This document shows positions 39,107 to 51,162 of a DNA stretch of 64,000 nucleotides, piece after piece (positions within the stretch are counted from its first letter, which is position 1; every line of letters begins with the position of its first letter). Made by a program: the position numbers and the translations under genes. Below the pieces are notes generated by a model, which worked only from the letters and a program-made list of their open reading frames with translations, was not told where the DNA came from and searched no databases. This DNA is from Ustulina deusta (Eukaryota; Ascomycota; Sordariomycetes; Xylariales; Xylariaceae), in assembly GCA_023159155.1 (NCBI GenBank), contig JAJNNX010000011.1, positions 1,028,288 through 1,092,287 on the forward strand, read 5' to 3'.

Positions 39107-40291
39107 TTGATTAGTGGTTGCAAAGGCATTCGTACAAATTGCAAGAAAGTACTACAAATTAGCAAAAGTAAAAACGGAGTTAAACCTATTTAAATAGGTC
39201 TTTATATTGCATTACAAAATCTTTACTGTACAAAGTACTATTTCTCTGCTAGGAGTACTAAATATACTGTACGAAATAAAGGCAAATATTCTATTATAAA
39301 AAGTCCGAAAAAATATTTAAATTGTTATAAAAAAAATAAAAAAGATTTAATTTCTAATATATAAAGCATTACTTTTTTGCTAGGAGTACTAAATATATTA
39401 TACAAAAAAAACAAAAATAATACGCAATTATATTACCCCTAACCACACTATTATATAACAATTAGACAGTCTTTCCCCTACTTATTCCTTTCCTTTACCA
39501 TAGTATTACACCTACCGCACAAAATAATAAAAGCTGCTAAAGCATACCTACAAATTACGCACAACAAGCTAGCTATAAAGCTCGGTATTACTCTAAAAAA
39601 TATAAAAAATATATTTAACTTCTAATATTAAAGTTAGCCAATCGATCTAAATATAACAACTAAACTAATATTTAATATATATATAGCTTATTATATTAAA
39701 AAGTATAATTATATAATTAATAATAAACAAATATTTTAAAAAACATATAAAAAAAACTTTACAAAATAAATATTTGAACATTTTACAAAACTTTATAAAA
39801 ATATTTGTATAAAACTTTTAAAAATTATTATATATAAAGGAATATAAATACAGGTCGATTTAGGAACATATACAAGGAACTTTGCTTAGATCGTATAAAA
39901 AAAATCCGAACTTATTAAAAATTCCCCGGAGCCCTTAATCCTCCAACCTATCTTACCCCCTATTATATAACAACCTTTAATCTCCCCTATACTAAATTAA
40001 TAACTTCGACCTACTCCTCAGCCTACTTTTATACCCTAGCCTACACCAACCCTTCAGCCTATCATACAAACCAAACCAGAACTATTAATTAAGCAACCAG
40101 AACCTATATAGCTTAAACCTATTTAAAATATATAATTTTAGACCTCTAAACACCACACTGCTTTATTTATACAATTTACTATTAAATTTTAGAATATTTT
40201 TAAACTTATATATAGTTATATAATAAAGGCAGGCTATAAACCGAACTTCTAACTAATATATAAATATCTTATTATTTATAACCCCTTTTAA

Positions 40292-40595
40292 ACCTTTATA
40301 TAATGCAGCAGGGCTGGTGCTAGCGGCCCGCTGGCAGCTGCGAATATGGCTGTACGTCAATTGTTAGCCGTATTCGGGCCGCCCGCGGCCCGAATCGGCT
40401 GATCTTCGGCTGCATTCAGGGGTTCGAATAGCTATAAAAGCCTTCGAACTTCTTAGAGCAACACTTACTTCGAACACATAGCATTCATACCAGTTTTCTA
40501 GTAGCAGGCGCTCTAGTTTATTTTTGTTGTTTTTAGTTGTTTTTGGTGTCGAGTTGCCCCGTCCTTCTTCAATAACAAGCATACCTTTATATAAT
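40292..40595. mobile_element. Un-RIPed 278-bp palindromic GC-rich insertion in element B
   Basis: The block 40305-40582 has normal GC content inside an A/T-only host and is bounded by the 13-bp repeat acctttatataat (40292-40304 and 40583-40595). It contains a perfect 10-bp hairpin ATTCGGGCCG-CCCG-CGGCCCGAAT near 40374-40397. An outer near-perfect pair, CGAATATGGCT/AGCCGTATTCG, lies at about 40338-40376. A TATAAAAG promoter-like site is at about 40434. There is no simple-repeat tail and no terminal inverted repeat. A minus-strand open frame across it (73 codons) has no domain. A non-autonomous element (SINE-, MITE- or solo-LTR-like) inserted after RIP is the best reading; class is unresolved. 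Confidence 0.65.
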
Positions 40596-43500
40596 ACTAA
40601 ACTTTATACTAAATAACCTTTTTTTAGATCTACCCCTTATAAAAAACATATAAAATAAGATAATTCTTTTTAAAAAGTATATAGTCTTTTAAAAAAAAAA
40701 AAAAAAAAAAAAAACTATATAAGCCAACTATATAACCTACTTTATAATAAAGTATATTTATTTATAAATATTTATTAAAAACGTAGTATTACAAAAAATT
40801 AATACTATATAGTATTTCTAACAATCTTTAAAAATTATATAAAAAATTTTTATATTTATTAAATTGGACTTAAAAAAACTTAAAATAAGATTTATTATAT
40901 AATAAACGCTTACTTTAATACTAATATAAATTATAGCTAATATTAAGCTAACTAGACTATAATTACTTTTATATAAATAAAAAAAAAAACCTAGATTTAG
41001 TACTATAAAGTATTAAAGCTTATAATTAATAAGCTTACAAAAATATAACAAATATTTAATATAAATTATTAAAAAAAAATCTAACTTAATATAACTATTA
41101 TATAAATATATTAAAAAGTACTAAAACTAGCTATAGCTTTTATACTTTAAAAGCTAACAAATAAAAGTTTTTTTTTAGATTTTTAAATATATATCTAAAT
41201 AGTAACTAATAACATATTAAAAAACTTTATATAAAAAAATAACAATACTTACTTTATAAACCAGAAATATAATTAAAGCAATTATATAAAAAGTTAATAA
41301 TACAAATTTTTTAGATCTTTAAACAAACTAGGCATAAAGCACTACAACCCAAAAAATCAGAACATTTAAAACTATTATATAAACAAAAAATACTTTATAT
41401 GCTACAAAAAAAAATACTAGTTAATAAAGCATATTTCCTAAAAATAAGCCTATATAAAAAACTAATATTTTAATTCGTATAAAATAATTAATAAAACAGA
41501 ACTTATACTTAAAAAGTTTTTAGTATACTTTATAGACTTTAAAAAATATTTAAAACCGGACAAAAATAATAAAAATATTAAAAAAGAATTCAAGAGCTAA
41601 TCGACCTAATTTTTTATAAATAACGCCTTTATTTACTATACAACTAAAAAAAATATTTAGAACTATAAAACAAACGTACTATTTAACTAGTTTATTTTTA
41701 ATAACTAGTATTATATAAAATACCAAAGCAAACTATAGAACATAAGCGCTTTGAACTATTTAATAGTAAAAAAAGCATAGCTTAAACCTTATTTTAGGAT
41801 TTATTTTTGTATAAAAGTTAGCTAAACACTAGGCAGCGCTTATATCTGTTTTAGTAGTAATAATATAATTACTGCTATAAGTACTATATAAATAAAGAAT
41901 TTATTTGGTACAATAATATATTATATCCTAGATAGCCTAATATTATTCCTATTTTTATTAAAGAACGCTAATTGTTTATAGGTTTATTTTAATAATATAA
42001 AGAATATTATTATATAAAAAAACAAAAAAACTATTTTTCTTATATATAAATAAGAATACCTATTCTTTAATATAAGTTTTTATAAAATTAGATTATATTT
42101 TATTAAAATAAAATTATAATAACTATACTATTAATTTAGATATTTTTATATAAAAAGATTATATAAAATGTTTAATTATATAAGATATAATATAAATTAA
42201 TTAATTTTAAAAAAATCTAGAAGTTCTATTATTATTACTAGTTATATAACTAAGCATTTTAATAATTTAAGTTTTTAATTAAAAATAATTATAATTTTAA
42301 TTACAAAATTATAATTAATGCTATAGAAATAAAAAACAAACAAGTTTTATATATAATTAATATAGCTATATTATTTTAAGTTATAATTTTTTTTAAATTA
42401 ATATTTATATAAAATATTTAAAAAGTGCTATATAAATATTAAATTAATATATATTAAAAACCTTCTAACTATATTATATATAACCTAAATATAAATTTTA
42501 TATTTAAAAAACTTTAGAACTAGGCAAAAATCATAAGTATTTAATGCTATATAATACTTATTAAAACATACTAAGCAATTAGCAAGGTTAAAAAGGCATA
42601 TAAACTACTTTATTATATATATAATATTTTAAAAGCAGAACTTAACTCTTGTATAAAAAACAAATTAATCCTATAAATAATAATTAAAGCTCTAAATAAT
42701 ATAGCTAGACTAAACAGCCTTGTATTAACCTTTTTTATTTAATATTATACAAAAACCCAAAACAATTAAAAAAACTATAAAAATATTATATAAAAAAAGA
42801 ACTAAAATTAAAATTAACTAAGCAATTAACTAGTATAATAGCCCTGTTTTATATAATATATTATCTTTACCCTTATATAATAAAGTACTAGTATAGCAAA
42901 AAAAAAAAAGCTAAAATAAACTATATAAAATTAAATCGATTAAGGACCTTAATATAATTATTAATTTAACAAACAGCCTAATACGCTTCTATTAAATATA
43001 AGTTAAGCTTTATTACTATATAACTAAAAAAAATATCCTAGACAAACATACCAAAAAAAAAAACAGAATATAACCTTTTTAAGCCCTTATTATACAAAAA
43101 AAACACAGATAACCCACGAAAGCTATAACATTTTATATAACCTTTATACAATAGATTAGTTAACTATTCCTAACCTCTAAAAAAAAACAGAACTATACCC
43201 TAGCTATTAAGCTATACAAAAATAGTATTATTAATATATCCAGAGCCTTATTTAAAAAATCTAACGCTACTAAAATTAATAATCTTATTATACAAAGCAT
43301 ATTTTAATTTATAAAATATAATCTAATAAAACATAGCAATATTTATATTTTTAAGTCCTAGCTTATATAAAAAATTAAAAAAAAATAATTAAACTATATA
43401 AAAAGTCCTAATTTATTATATAAAGCTATAATAATAATAATAAAAAATAGTACTTATTTAATTGCTAATAATCTAGCAAATAAGCTAAAAACTACTACTT

Positions 43501-45989
43501 ATACTAGAACTTTTTCTAATTTATAACTTTAACGCTTTAAGCAAACTTTAAAATATTATATAAATATATATATAATTAAAAAACAAATTAATTAAAAAAA
43601 TCCTTATATAATTATTATTTAAACTAAAATTAAAATATTTTAATTTAATAATTCTATAGATCGTATAACCTTTATATAAACTTGCTAAATTAGATTTATA
43701 CTAATTTAAAATATATTATTAGTACTATTATAAAAAGCTTAGTATAATTATTTTTATATATAATTTATACCTACTTTTTATTAAAAGACCTTTAAACAAC
43801 TTTAGTATTACTGGACTACAAATAAACAATATATTTAGCTTTATATTGCTAAGCTTTTTAAAAAAAAAAAAAATATAAATTATAGCAAGCTAAGTTTTAT
43901 GCGAAGCTAAAAAAAATACTTTAGCTAGGTTACCTTATAAAGTTTAATAGCGGACAAATTATATTTTTGTCCAAAAAAAATATTATTTTAACTTAAAAAA
44001 ACTAAACAAACTAACTAGACTAGATTAACCCTTATATAACTAATTTTATATAGTAATATGTTTTATAACAAGCAAAAAATATATATATTAATAATATTTA
44101 CTAGCCCAAAGCAGCATATAATCTATATATAGCTACCTAAGTTATATATTCTAAGCTACACAATATTAAAAATTATAGCCTAACCTTTATACAAATAAAC
44201 CTATATTATATAAAGCTATTTATTTTTATAAATAGGTTATTTATAAACAATATAAATATAACTTTTTAATTTAGATTTATAATTATATTAAGGACTAAAC
44301 GTTATATAAAAAAAAATTTAAGCTTTAAAATTAAAAAAAACATTATATACTATAATCTAAATAAATATAAAAAAATAACTAAAAATATATTTATAAATAA
44401 ATTATATAGTATAGTTAATAGTTTTAATAGTACTATTATTTTTTATATAATACTTTTAAAAATTATAACTATATTATAACTACTTTTAATTCTAGCTATT
44501 TTATATTTTAATTCAAAATTATTATATAATTGTTTTGTTAAGCTTAGCACTATATAAAAAAAACACCTAATAATTAATATTATATTATTAAAAAAATCAT
44601 AAAAAAAATAAAGAATTTTCAAAATATAATAAATTAATAATAAAAATAATCTAGCTAATATATTTATAAAAGAAATACTAAACTAAACATTAGAAACCTT
44701 TATATTAATAAACAAGTTAACTATACAAATAGAAACATTTATTAATAAAACATAAAAAATTATATATAACTATAGTATTTATAAAAAAAAAAGAGTTAAA
44801 AATATAAAAGCAACATATAATAAATTGACTCCAAAAAAAAAAACAAACATAAACGCCACTCCTTTCTATTTTTTTTTTCTTTATTTTTTTTATTATATAA
44901 CTAATTTACCCCTTTCTTTTCAAATATAATAATTATACCAAGCGCTATATAAATACTAAACGTACGCTACGCAAGCATTACTTTAAAACCTAATAATCTA
45001 GCAATAGCTACAAAATAAGTAACTACTACATACTATATAAATATTTTCTATATATAGCAATAGTAGTACTATACAACTAAATAAAAACTATATAAAAGTA
45101 ACCTTTTTAATAGAAAATAAACGCAATTAAATATATAAAAAGCACATTAGCAAGCACTTAAATCTATATATTAACCGATAGTATAGCAATAACCTAAGCT
45201 TTATTAGTTTACGTACAAAAAGCAAAAATATTAGTAATATACTAAAACAAACATATATATAACAAAAAAACAAATATATATATTAATATATAGCGCTATA
45301 ATAAACTAATAATTATTAGAATTATTTATTAATAGCAATACTATATAATAATTGCTATTTTAGCTAATAATTCTTAGCACATAACTATTATTACTAAAAA
45401 GCTAGATAGTATTTATTATATAAATATATATATATAATATATAAGAATAGGCAAATATATAAAATAAAAAATTTTAAAAAATAATAAAAAAATAAAAAAC
45501 AACAAAAAACTCAAGTACTCTTTTATATATAAGTCCTTTTATATATAAGCTAACCTAACTTTTAATTAATTAACTTTTTTTTATATAAATAACTTGCTTA
45601 ATTAATTAAACATAAATAACTTTAAAAGCTTTTAACTAGCAATTGCCCGTATAAAGCTTACTAACTAAACAAGCTAACTAATTATAAACCTTACTATTAT
45701 ACGGAGCAAAAATAAATATTTAGCTTTAATTTAAATAGTTACCAAGTAATATTTGGCTTATAGTTTTTAACTAACTATATAGCTAAAGCAGTAGCCTTGC
45801 AATATTATTGTATAACTTTATTAAAAAAAAATAATCTATTAATTTAGTAGCTATACGTATAAACTAGATTGCTAATCTAGTTGTTTCTATAGTAATTAAA
45901 CTTTTATACATATATTTAAGTAGTTATATAATTACTTTTTTGTTTTTTTTATATAACGGGCAGTTATAACTAAAAAAAAAAATAGCTAG

Positions 45990-46295
45990 TGTTAGAATAA
46001 CTAGCATTAGTTATAACCTTATTGTATAACTTGCACGGAATATAAGTTTACGTTTAGCTTTTGTACAAATATTAGCCGGACTTCGGCCGGACAAAAAAGA
46101 CCTTACTTCTTTTTTATTATGTTAGCTCATACAATAACGTAAGTTCTTATATAAATATAAAAAACTTATGCTTTATATAAATATTCTTTTTTTTTTTTTT
46201 TATATAAATAATATAATACATAATAGATTATATTCTGTTTATGCGTATTATTTGTTTGTTTTACGTATAATATATTATATACACCTTATTTAATA
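45990..46295. repeat. Right LTR of element B
   Basis: A 306-bp copy of the left LTR, starting TGTTAGAATAACTAG. It has extra G-to-A changes such as TGG to TAG but keeps TTAGCCGGACTTCGGCC. Followed directly by the CAAAA duplication. Confidence 0.85.
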
Positions 46296-46300
46296 CAAAA

Positions 46301-47085
46301 AGCTTTAAAAACTTTTTTATTAATTTAGTTTAAGCAAGCAGTTTAGTAAGCTTATATAAATAAGTTTTATTGCTTATTAATATTATAGTTATTTATATTA
46401 ATTTAAAACTAAATTAAAATTAAATTTATGCTAAATTTATATAATATATTTATAAAAATATAACTATTAAAATAATTATTTTTATAAGCGCAAATATAAT
46501 AAATATATTTAGAAATATTTATATTTATATTATTATTATAATAAATATTAAAATTTTATATTAATTTAATATTAAATTTGATTTATATTTATATTATATA
46601 TATTTTAGTTATATAATAAATATAATAAACATAATATATTTAGTGCTTTATTATAATTATAAATTTTTAGTTTATTTAAATTAGTTTTAAATTTGTTTTA
46701 AATTTATATAGAACTTATTTTTGCTATACAGGTTAAGGAAAGCAGGGCTAGCGGGCTGTTTTTTTGCAGGGGCTACTTTAAAAGGCATAGTAGTAGCAGC
46801 ACATTAAAAACAATAAGGCAAAGCAAAGCTGTTTTAATATTAGCTCGAATTTAATATAAATTTATTACTATAAAATATATATTAAAAATATATAATATTT
46901 AAAAAAAAAAAAAAAAGCTTATAGTATATAGCAAAGCTTTTTATATAGCAGGCTATATTAGCTTTACTTATATAAACTAATTAATTAAAATATATTTTTT
47001 AATATATAAACTATTTTATTAGATTTAAACTAATTATTTATTATAATTTAAAATAATTATTTTAATATAATTTAAAACATAAATT
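46301..47085. other. AT-rich RIPed block right of element B
   Basis: Continuation of the block at 34403-38793, as shown by the TSD of element B. A small less-mutated island, GCAGGGCTAGCGGGCTG, lies near 46741-46757, with purine-rich sequence to about 46840. No gene is readable. Confidence 0.5.
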
Positions 47086-47244
47086 TAAGTAGTTTATAAC
47101 TAGCTTTTAAAATAGTAATATATTAAACTTTTTATTAGCGCTTTAATAATAATTTTAATCTAAAAGCTAGCTAAAAAAAACTTACGTTTTTTTTAATATA
47201 TATATATTTTTTATTTATAAAGTGCTTTATTATATATTATAAAT
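47086..47244. repeat. RIPed duplicate of the NRPS-remnant upstream segment
   Basis: These 159 bp align without gaps, at a constant offset of 366, to 47452-47610. Almost every difference is C-to-T or G-to-A in this copy (for example TACCCCCTAC becomes TATTTTTTAT). The alignment stops abruptly at 47244, where a different repeat begins. Confidence 0.8.
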
Positions 47245-47330
47245 AAATAGTTTTATAAAATTTAAAAACTTATTTTTTTATAATATTATAATTATAAATA
47301 TATATATATAATAAATATATAATAAATTTG
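47244..47330. repeat. RIPed copy of the segment interrupted by element A
   Basis: TAAATAGTTTTATAAAATTT... corresponds base for base, with transitions only, to TGAATGG (26988-26994) joined to TTCTGTAGGG... (34403-34494), apart from one 12-bp deletion after 47268. The pair could be the two terminal repeats of an older element whose middle is the AT-rich block. Similarity ends after AAATTTG on both sides, and 47331-47451 has no recognised match. Confidence 0.7.
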
Positions 47331-47451
47331 TTTTGCTTGCTATTCTAATTATTAAAGCTTAAAAATTAGAAAAAATAATAATAAAAAATTATTAAAAGTT
47401 AAATTTTGTTATTTTAATATATTGTTTTTTATTTGCTTTATATTTTAGTAG

Positions 47452-47935
47452 TAGGCAGTTTCTAACTAGCTTTCGAAGCAGCGATATATTGAACTCTCTA
47501 TTAGCGCGTTAATAGTAGCCTCGATCCGAAAGCTAGCCGAAAAAGGCTTACGCTCCCCCTAATACATGCGTACCCCCTACTTGTGGAGTGCCCTATTATG
47601 TGCTGTAGATCGGGCTATTCGTCAATATCCGGTGCTTGCGTGTACGGAGCCGGAACGAGTCGTCGTTCGAGGTGCACCCGCAACCAGAATCAAGCGAGAC
47701 GACTTTTCACGGTCTTGAGGCGGAGCAACTGGCCATACCCATGTACTCGCAGTTCGATATCGAATTCCACCTTCACCAGGAAGACCAGGCCCTTCGAGGC
47801 TATGTCATCTACTCGCCCGAACTCTACATGCGAAGTACAATTAAAAACATGTTGCTTGTCTTTGCCGAGATGCTGGAGCACGGCCTTGCAGACCCCACAA
47901 GCGCGATCTCCTCCTTACCACTTGCTGGCCAATAA
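47452..47935 (+). pseudogene. NRPS condensation-domain remnant
   Basis: The last 100 codons (47636-47935) contain MYSQFDIEFHLHQ, ALRGYVIYSPELY, STIKNMLLVFAEML and ADPTSAISSLPL. This is the typical C-terminal half of an NRPS condensation domain, where FDLEFHL, a YSTELF-like motif and the SSLPL end precede the adenylation domain. Upstream, in another frame (about 47565-47690), WSALLCAVDRAIRQYPVLA resembles the start of such an acyltransferase fold and ends at a TGA. The domain's HHxxxDG catalytic motif and the adenylation and carrier domains are absent. It is a relic with internal deletion and frame breaks, cut off on the left by RIPed repeats. The function of the parent, presumably secondary-metabolite synthesis, is inferred from the family only. 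Confidence 0.65.
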
Positions 47936-48033
47936 AAAGCATGTTGAAAGTATAAACCTCATGTTAACTGCTTCATCGATGTCACATGTCCCTGGCGTCT
48001 TCTTATCTGCTTCCTGGCTTTCCTTTGATTGGT

Positions 48034-49599
48034 CTACCCCCTCATCCCTGTGATACTCAACACAATGTCCTCCGTCAGCTTTTCCTCCACTACAGCAGAA
48101 CTATATGAGGTTGTGATCACCTTGAGAACCGTCTGGCAATTGCGTTCTGAGAGCAGTCGACTCAACCTCTGGAGGTAAGCCCGGCACTGGACCGCCGTGC
48201 TGGGTGACATGGCCTCGCTATTAGCTATGATGTAAACACGCTTTATGTGCTGGAGCAAATCGCCGAGTATGTTCAAGTAGTCTTCTTCGAAATGAGCCTC
48301 CATATACTTTTTGAGTTGGAATCTCATACTGCTCTCCGTGTAAGATATGTAGTTGAGACTGAGCGCTTGATAAACGAGGCTCCTCAGTGTCTCGAGGAGT
48401 GAGTACTCCTGCTCTCTGCTCATGAAGATCCAAAAGACTGCAATGTCGTCTTTGAGCAACTGTTTGACGACCTCGGTGCAGAAACTCCGGATCTGGGTTC
48501 TTTGACTAAATGTCGACTTGAGCAGAATGCTAGACGAAGTTTTGGTCAGATTCCACGTTTTCAGTTTGGACGACGTCCAAAATGCTGCACTGTTGTATCC
48601 GGATCTCTGGCGGAAAAATGGAGCATCACATAATTCTGCAGCCGATTGAAAAGCGGACTGGTGGTCAATAGCACACTGCGACGAGACCATGGACAGTGCT
48701 TGCTTCACCTGAACCTCGGAAAGAGACACACTGATTTGTGTCATCCAGTCTCCAATAGCGGCTAATTGGGCTTGCACAATTTGGCGTTCGGCTTGCGCTT
48801 CGCCCGTAGCTTTCTGAAGCTGAGTGCCGACTGCGAGTATGGTATTGTGTACAGCTCGCATTTCTGCCTGACTGCTCGCTGTGGCATGCCTTCTCAACAT
48901 TTCTTCGTCGCGGCGGATAAGTCGGATAAGATCATCATATCGAAGAGCAGCAGGCCTTGTGATACTATGGACCACATGCATGAGACTGCTCTCCTCGTAG
49001 TACTTCAAAGCCCGGATGAGGAACCGCATAATATGGGCGTAGCGCATAGACACCAGATGCTTCATGACGGATGTGGGATAAAGTGCTAGAGACAGTTCTA
49101 CAGATGGGAGATATTCGGAAATATCGCACAGTGCTGTGACGATAGTAGTGGCCGTACGTTCATGCTCCACAACAGCCTGTCAAAGTATAAGCACATTACT
49201 GACAGAAACTCTCACTTGACAGCTCACCCCGAATATGAACTTCATAGCGCCCCACGCGAGAGAGACGTACTCTGGATGGTGCTGTACGAGAACATCCATG
49301 ATATTTCCGTAATAGAGCAGGCGCTGGGAGAACACAACAAGACCTTTTCGAAGCTTTGATTCACCAGATGCGCTCTCCGATCGCCTCTTGGCAGCCAGCA
49401 CGGTATTTAAGACGTCTCCTAAGGTAGAGTTCGCAAAGAGGTGACTGGCAAGGGTTTTCTTGGCCGGATCATTAGTTAGTCTCTTCTTGAAAATTTCGAG
49501 CGCATCTGTGAAGGCAATTTGGGCGGGTTCGAAAGGTTTACTATTCAAATTAGCCGACGCTCCATACTTGATCTCGTTCATGCTAGCCATGCCACTCAC
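48034..49599 (-). CDS. DUF7708-type fungal STAND-like protein lacking a P-loop
   Basis: Exons 49228-49599 and 48034-49176 (51-nt intron GTGAGC...TTGACAG, phase 0) encode 504 residues. Residues about 30-190 match the fungal DUF7708 helical domain seen at the N-terminus of NACHT/STAND proteins: FTDALEIFKKRL, HPEYVSLAWGAMKFIFG, EYLPSVELSLALYP and MRYAHIMRFLIRALKYYEE. A long polar helix (about 200-270) follows. The C-terminal half (WNLTKTSSSILLKSTFSQRTQIRSF, VFWIFMSREQEY, VYIIANSEAM) resembles a degenerate NTPase-like core, but no GxxxxGK[ST] loop is visible. Full NLR-like fungal proteins are larger and carry repeats, so this may be a short regulatory form or a truncated gene. A role in nonself recognition is a family-level guess only. 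It converges on the NRPS remnant. Confidence 0.72.
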
Positions 49600-50002
49600 T
49601 CTGCATCCAATTCATCCCCAGCATAGGCATGAGTTATCCAGTCCGGTGTGATTATGCATGGTTCTATCCTAGAATCCAGGCGAGTCGTACGATCCTGCTG
49701 GTTCGCTGCCATTGGAGGATTGATGCTGCGCTCAGCCAAGTTTGGGCGAGGTAGCCTTTCTGAAAGCCCAAACAAAACCTAGGCACCTGTCAGTGTTGGC
49801 GTTTTCTTCGTTGGGGAGCTGTATGGCCATTATATAGCTGATTGGTCGTCTGACTACAAGATAAGCCACGCCCAGCACTGCCACGCTACCCGCCTCTCAT
49901 GCATGGGTGATTGGATGTCTGCGGGGCTAAGAACATAGGAAGCTACACATCTCCTCAATACGTGGATACGATTGCGACAACTGCGGCTCAGGGAAGCCTT
50001 TT
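49600..50002. other. Upstream region of the DUF7708 gene
   Basis: Normal composition with no convincing gene. A minus-strand 60-codon frame at 49854-50036 has no features. Promoter of the DUF7708 gene by position. Confidence 0.35.
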
Positions 50003-50239
50003 TTGACAAAACTCGACTGTCGTCTTCTAACTTCAAGGTACGCTCGCCTCCATCGACAGATCCGGAACGCGATTACAACAGCGAGGCAGTATGCCAAGTG
50101 GAAGGGTGAGACACTTACATATGCCAAGTTGAAGGATGTGATCGAAGTGGCTGGACGATTCGACAAATTCCTTAATAAGCTTCATGGAGGCCTCACCCAG
50201 GACCAGTTAGCACAGGATGAAGGCTTACGACTATCCTAA
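50003..50239 (+). CDS. Uncertain small ORF, possibly the tail of a longer decayed gene
   Basis: A 78-codon frame without a standard ATG at its start (TTG). It is helical and charged in its second half (AKWKGETLTYAKLKDVIEVA, GRFDKFLNKLHGGLTQDQLA), which looks protein-like and better than random. No family is named. A splice donor-like GGTACG lies near 50037 and GTGAGA near 50106, so alternative models exist. It may be the C-terminus of a lost gene. Confidence 0.3.
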   Translation: MTKLDCRLLTSRYARLHRQIRNAITTARQYAKWKGETLTYAKLKDVIEVAGRFDKFLNKLHGGLTQDQLAQDEGLRLS

Positions 50240-51162
50240 GCTAGATAAGTTGTGTCACTACACAACGGGAGTGGAACGTGGAGTTAGGAAAGGAGTTTGA
50301 GCGTTGCTTATATATTTATCTGCTTTTAGTCACTGAGCCTACAGATATACATATTTACACTCGTTATTACTTTTCTTGTTGTTTTACCTACAGACGGGCC
50401 AAATAAATAAACTATTTTTATATACCTTCGCTAGTAGACATAGTACGCTTTTGCTAATACGCTTTCTACCTCAGAATTGCGCCTTCAGCAAGGCGCTAAA
50501 AACATCTATGCTCACAACAATGCTGATAAACGAGTAGAATCATGTGATAGCTCTTTGCGCACATGGAAAGTCCCAGTTCCCAGTGATAGAAATAATAAAG
50601 GCTACATTTTTATGTTTGACTCGGTTCAGAAGACTGCCGTGCAGGTTTCTGCGAAATTACCCCATAGGTCTGGGAGAATGTACTTCGGATTAATTCAAAC
50701 CTCCCTCAATTTTGACCACGACCAATAGTATGCAGCCGGTTATCGAGACTCGCGAATGATTTATGACGGTACGAGGAACTCCAAGTGCCGCGCTCGCCCG
50801 ATGAATCGAGTACAAATCATGACCAGGACAGGGGAAAGGCATTTGCGGGGATATATCAATTCGCCATACATAAATATAGTGTAGGCTCGGTATGTATTTA
50901 TGAAAAGGCATTATCGTCGGAGACGAATTCATGGGAGCTATTTAGTGATAGTAGACCTAGGCCACCCTACTTCATTTACTACCTACCCGGGGTGCTCGGC
51001 TCTTCGATTTGGAGATATAGTTTTTCCGCTCCTATTGCCTCTTCAGATGTCTTTAAACGAGTCGACTGTCTCTATAGATCTATTTCTGGACTTCCTCAGG
51101 CCACATTTGTTAAACTTCTATTTGCGGTTTGAAGTACAGCCAGATTCAGACCTGCTGCAAAG
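50240..51162. other. Intergenic upstream of the DUF1996 gene
   Basis: Moderately AT-rich to about 50450, then normal. Short frames at 50477-50728 (plus) and 50785-51132 (plus) lack domains or splice support and are not accepted. The DUF1996 promoter lies at the right end. Confidence 0.35.

Larger units (their letters stand above)
38794..46300 (+). mobile_element. LTR retrotransposon B, RIP-degraded, TSD CAAAA
   Basis: LTRs at 38799-39106 and 45990-46295 flank a 6.9-kb interior; CAAAA occurs immediately outside on both sides (38794-38798, 46296-46300). The LTRs begin TGTTGGAATAACTGG/TGTTAGAATAACTAG, both keep GGACTTCGGCCGGAC and a poly-T run, and both end AATA (presumably once AACA). TGG at 39115, eight bases after the left LTR, could start a primer-binding site. 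The region 39900-40130 on the plus strand still reads as a proline/threonine/tyrosine-rich gag-like stretch, which favours plus orientation. Here the plus strand has an excess of A with C retained, the opposite skew to the LINE at 5.8-13 kb, so mutation fell mainly on the other strand. No pol frame is readable. Confidence 0.88.

Noticed and set aside
40364..40582. 73-codon minus-strand open frame in the GC-rich insert
   Set aside because: It spans the palindromes and stops inside the insert; no domain or splice signal. Better explained as chance in a short mobile unit.
27240..46000. Mitochondrial DNA insertion or centromere as the cause of AT-richness
   Set aside because: Defined LTRs, TSDs and transition-only differences between copies point to RIPed transposons. 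No mitochondrial gene or rRNA motif is readable; a centromere cannot be tested from sequence alone.
47452..47935. Start of an active NRPS gene cluster
   Set aside because: Only part of one condensation domain remains, with frame breaks and no adenylation or carrier domain nearby.
50477..51132. Two short plus-strand frames upstream of the DUF1996 gene
   Set aside because: No domains, signal peptide or consistent splice sites. They look like chance frames.
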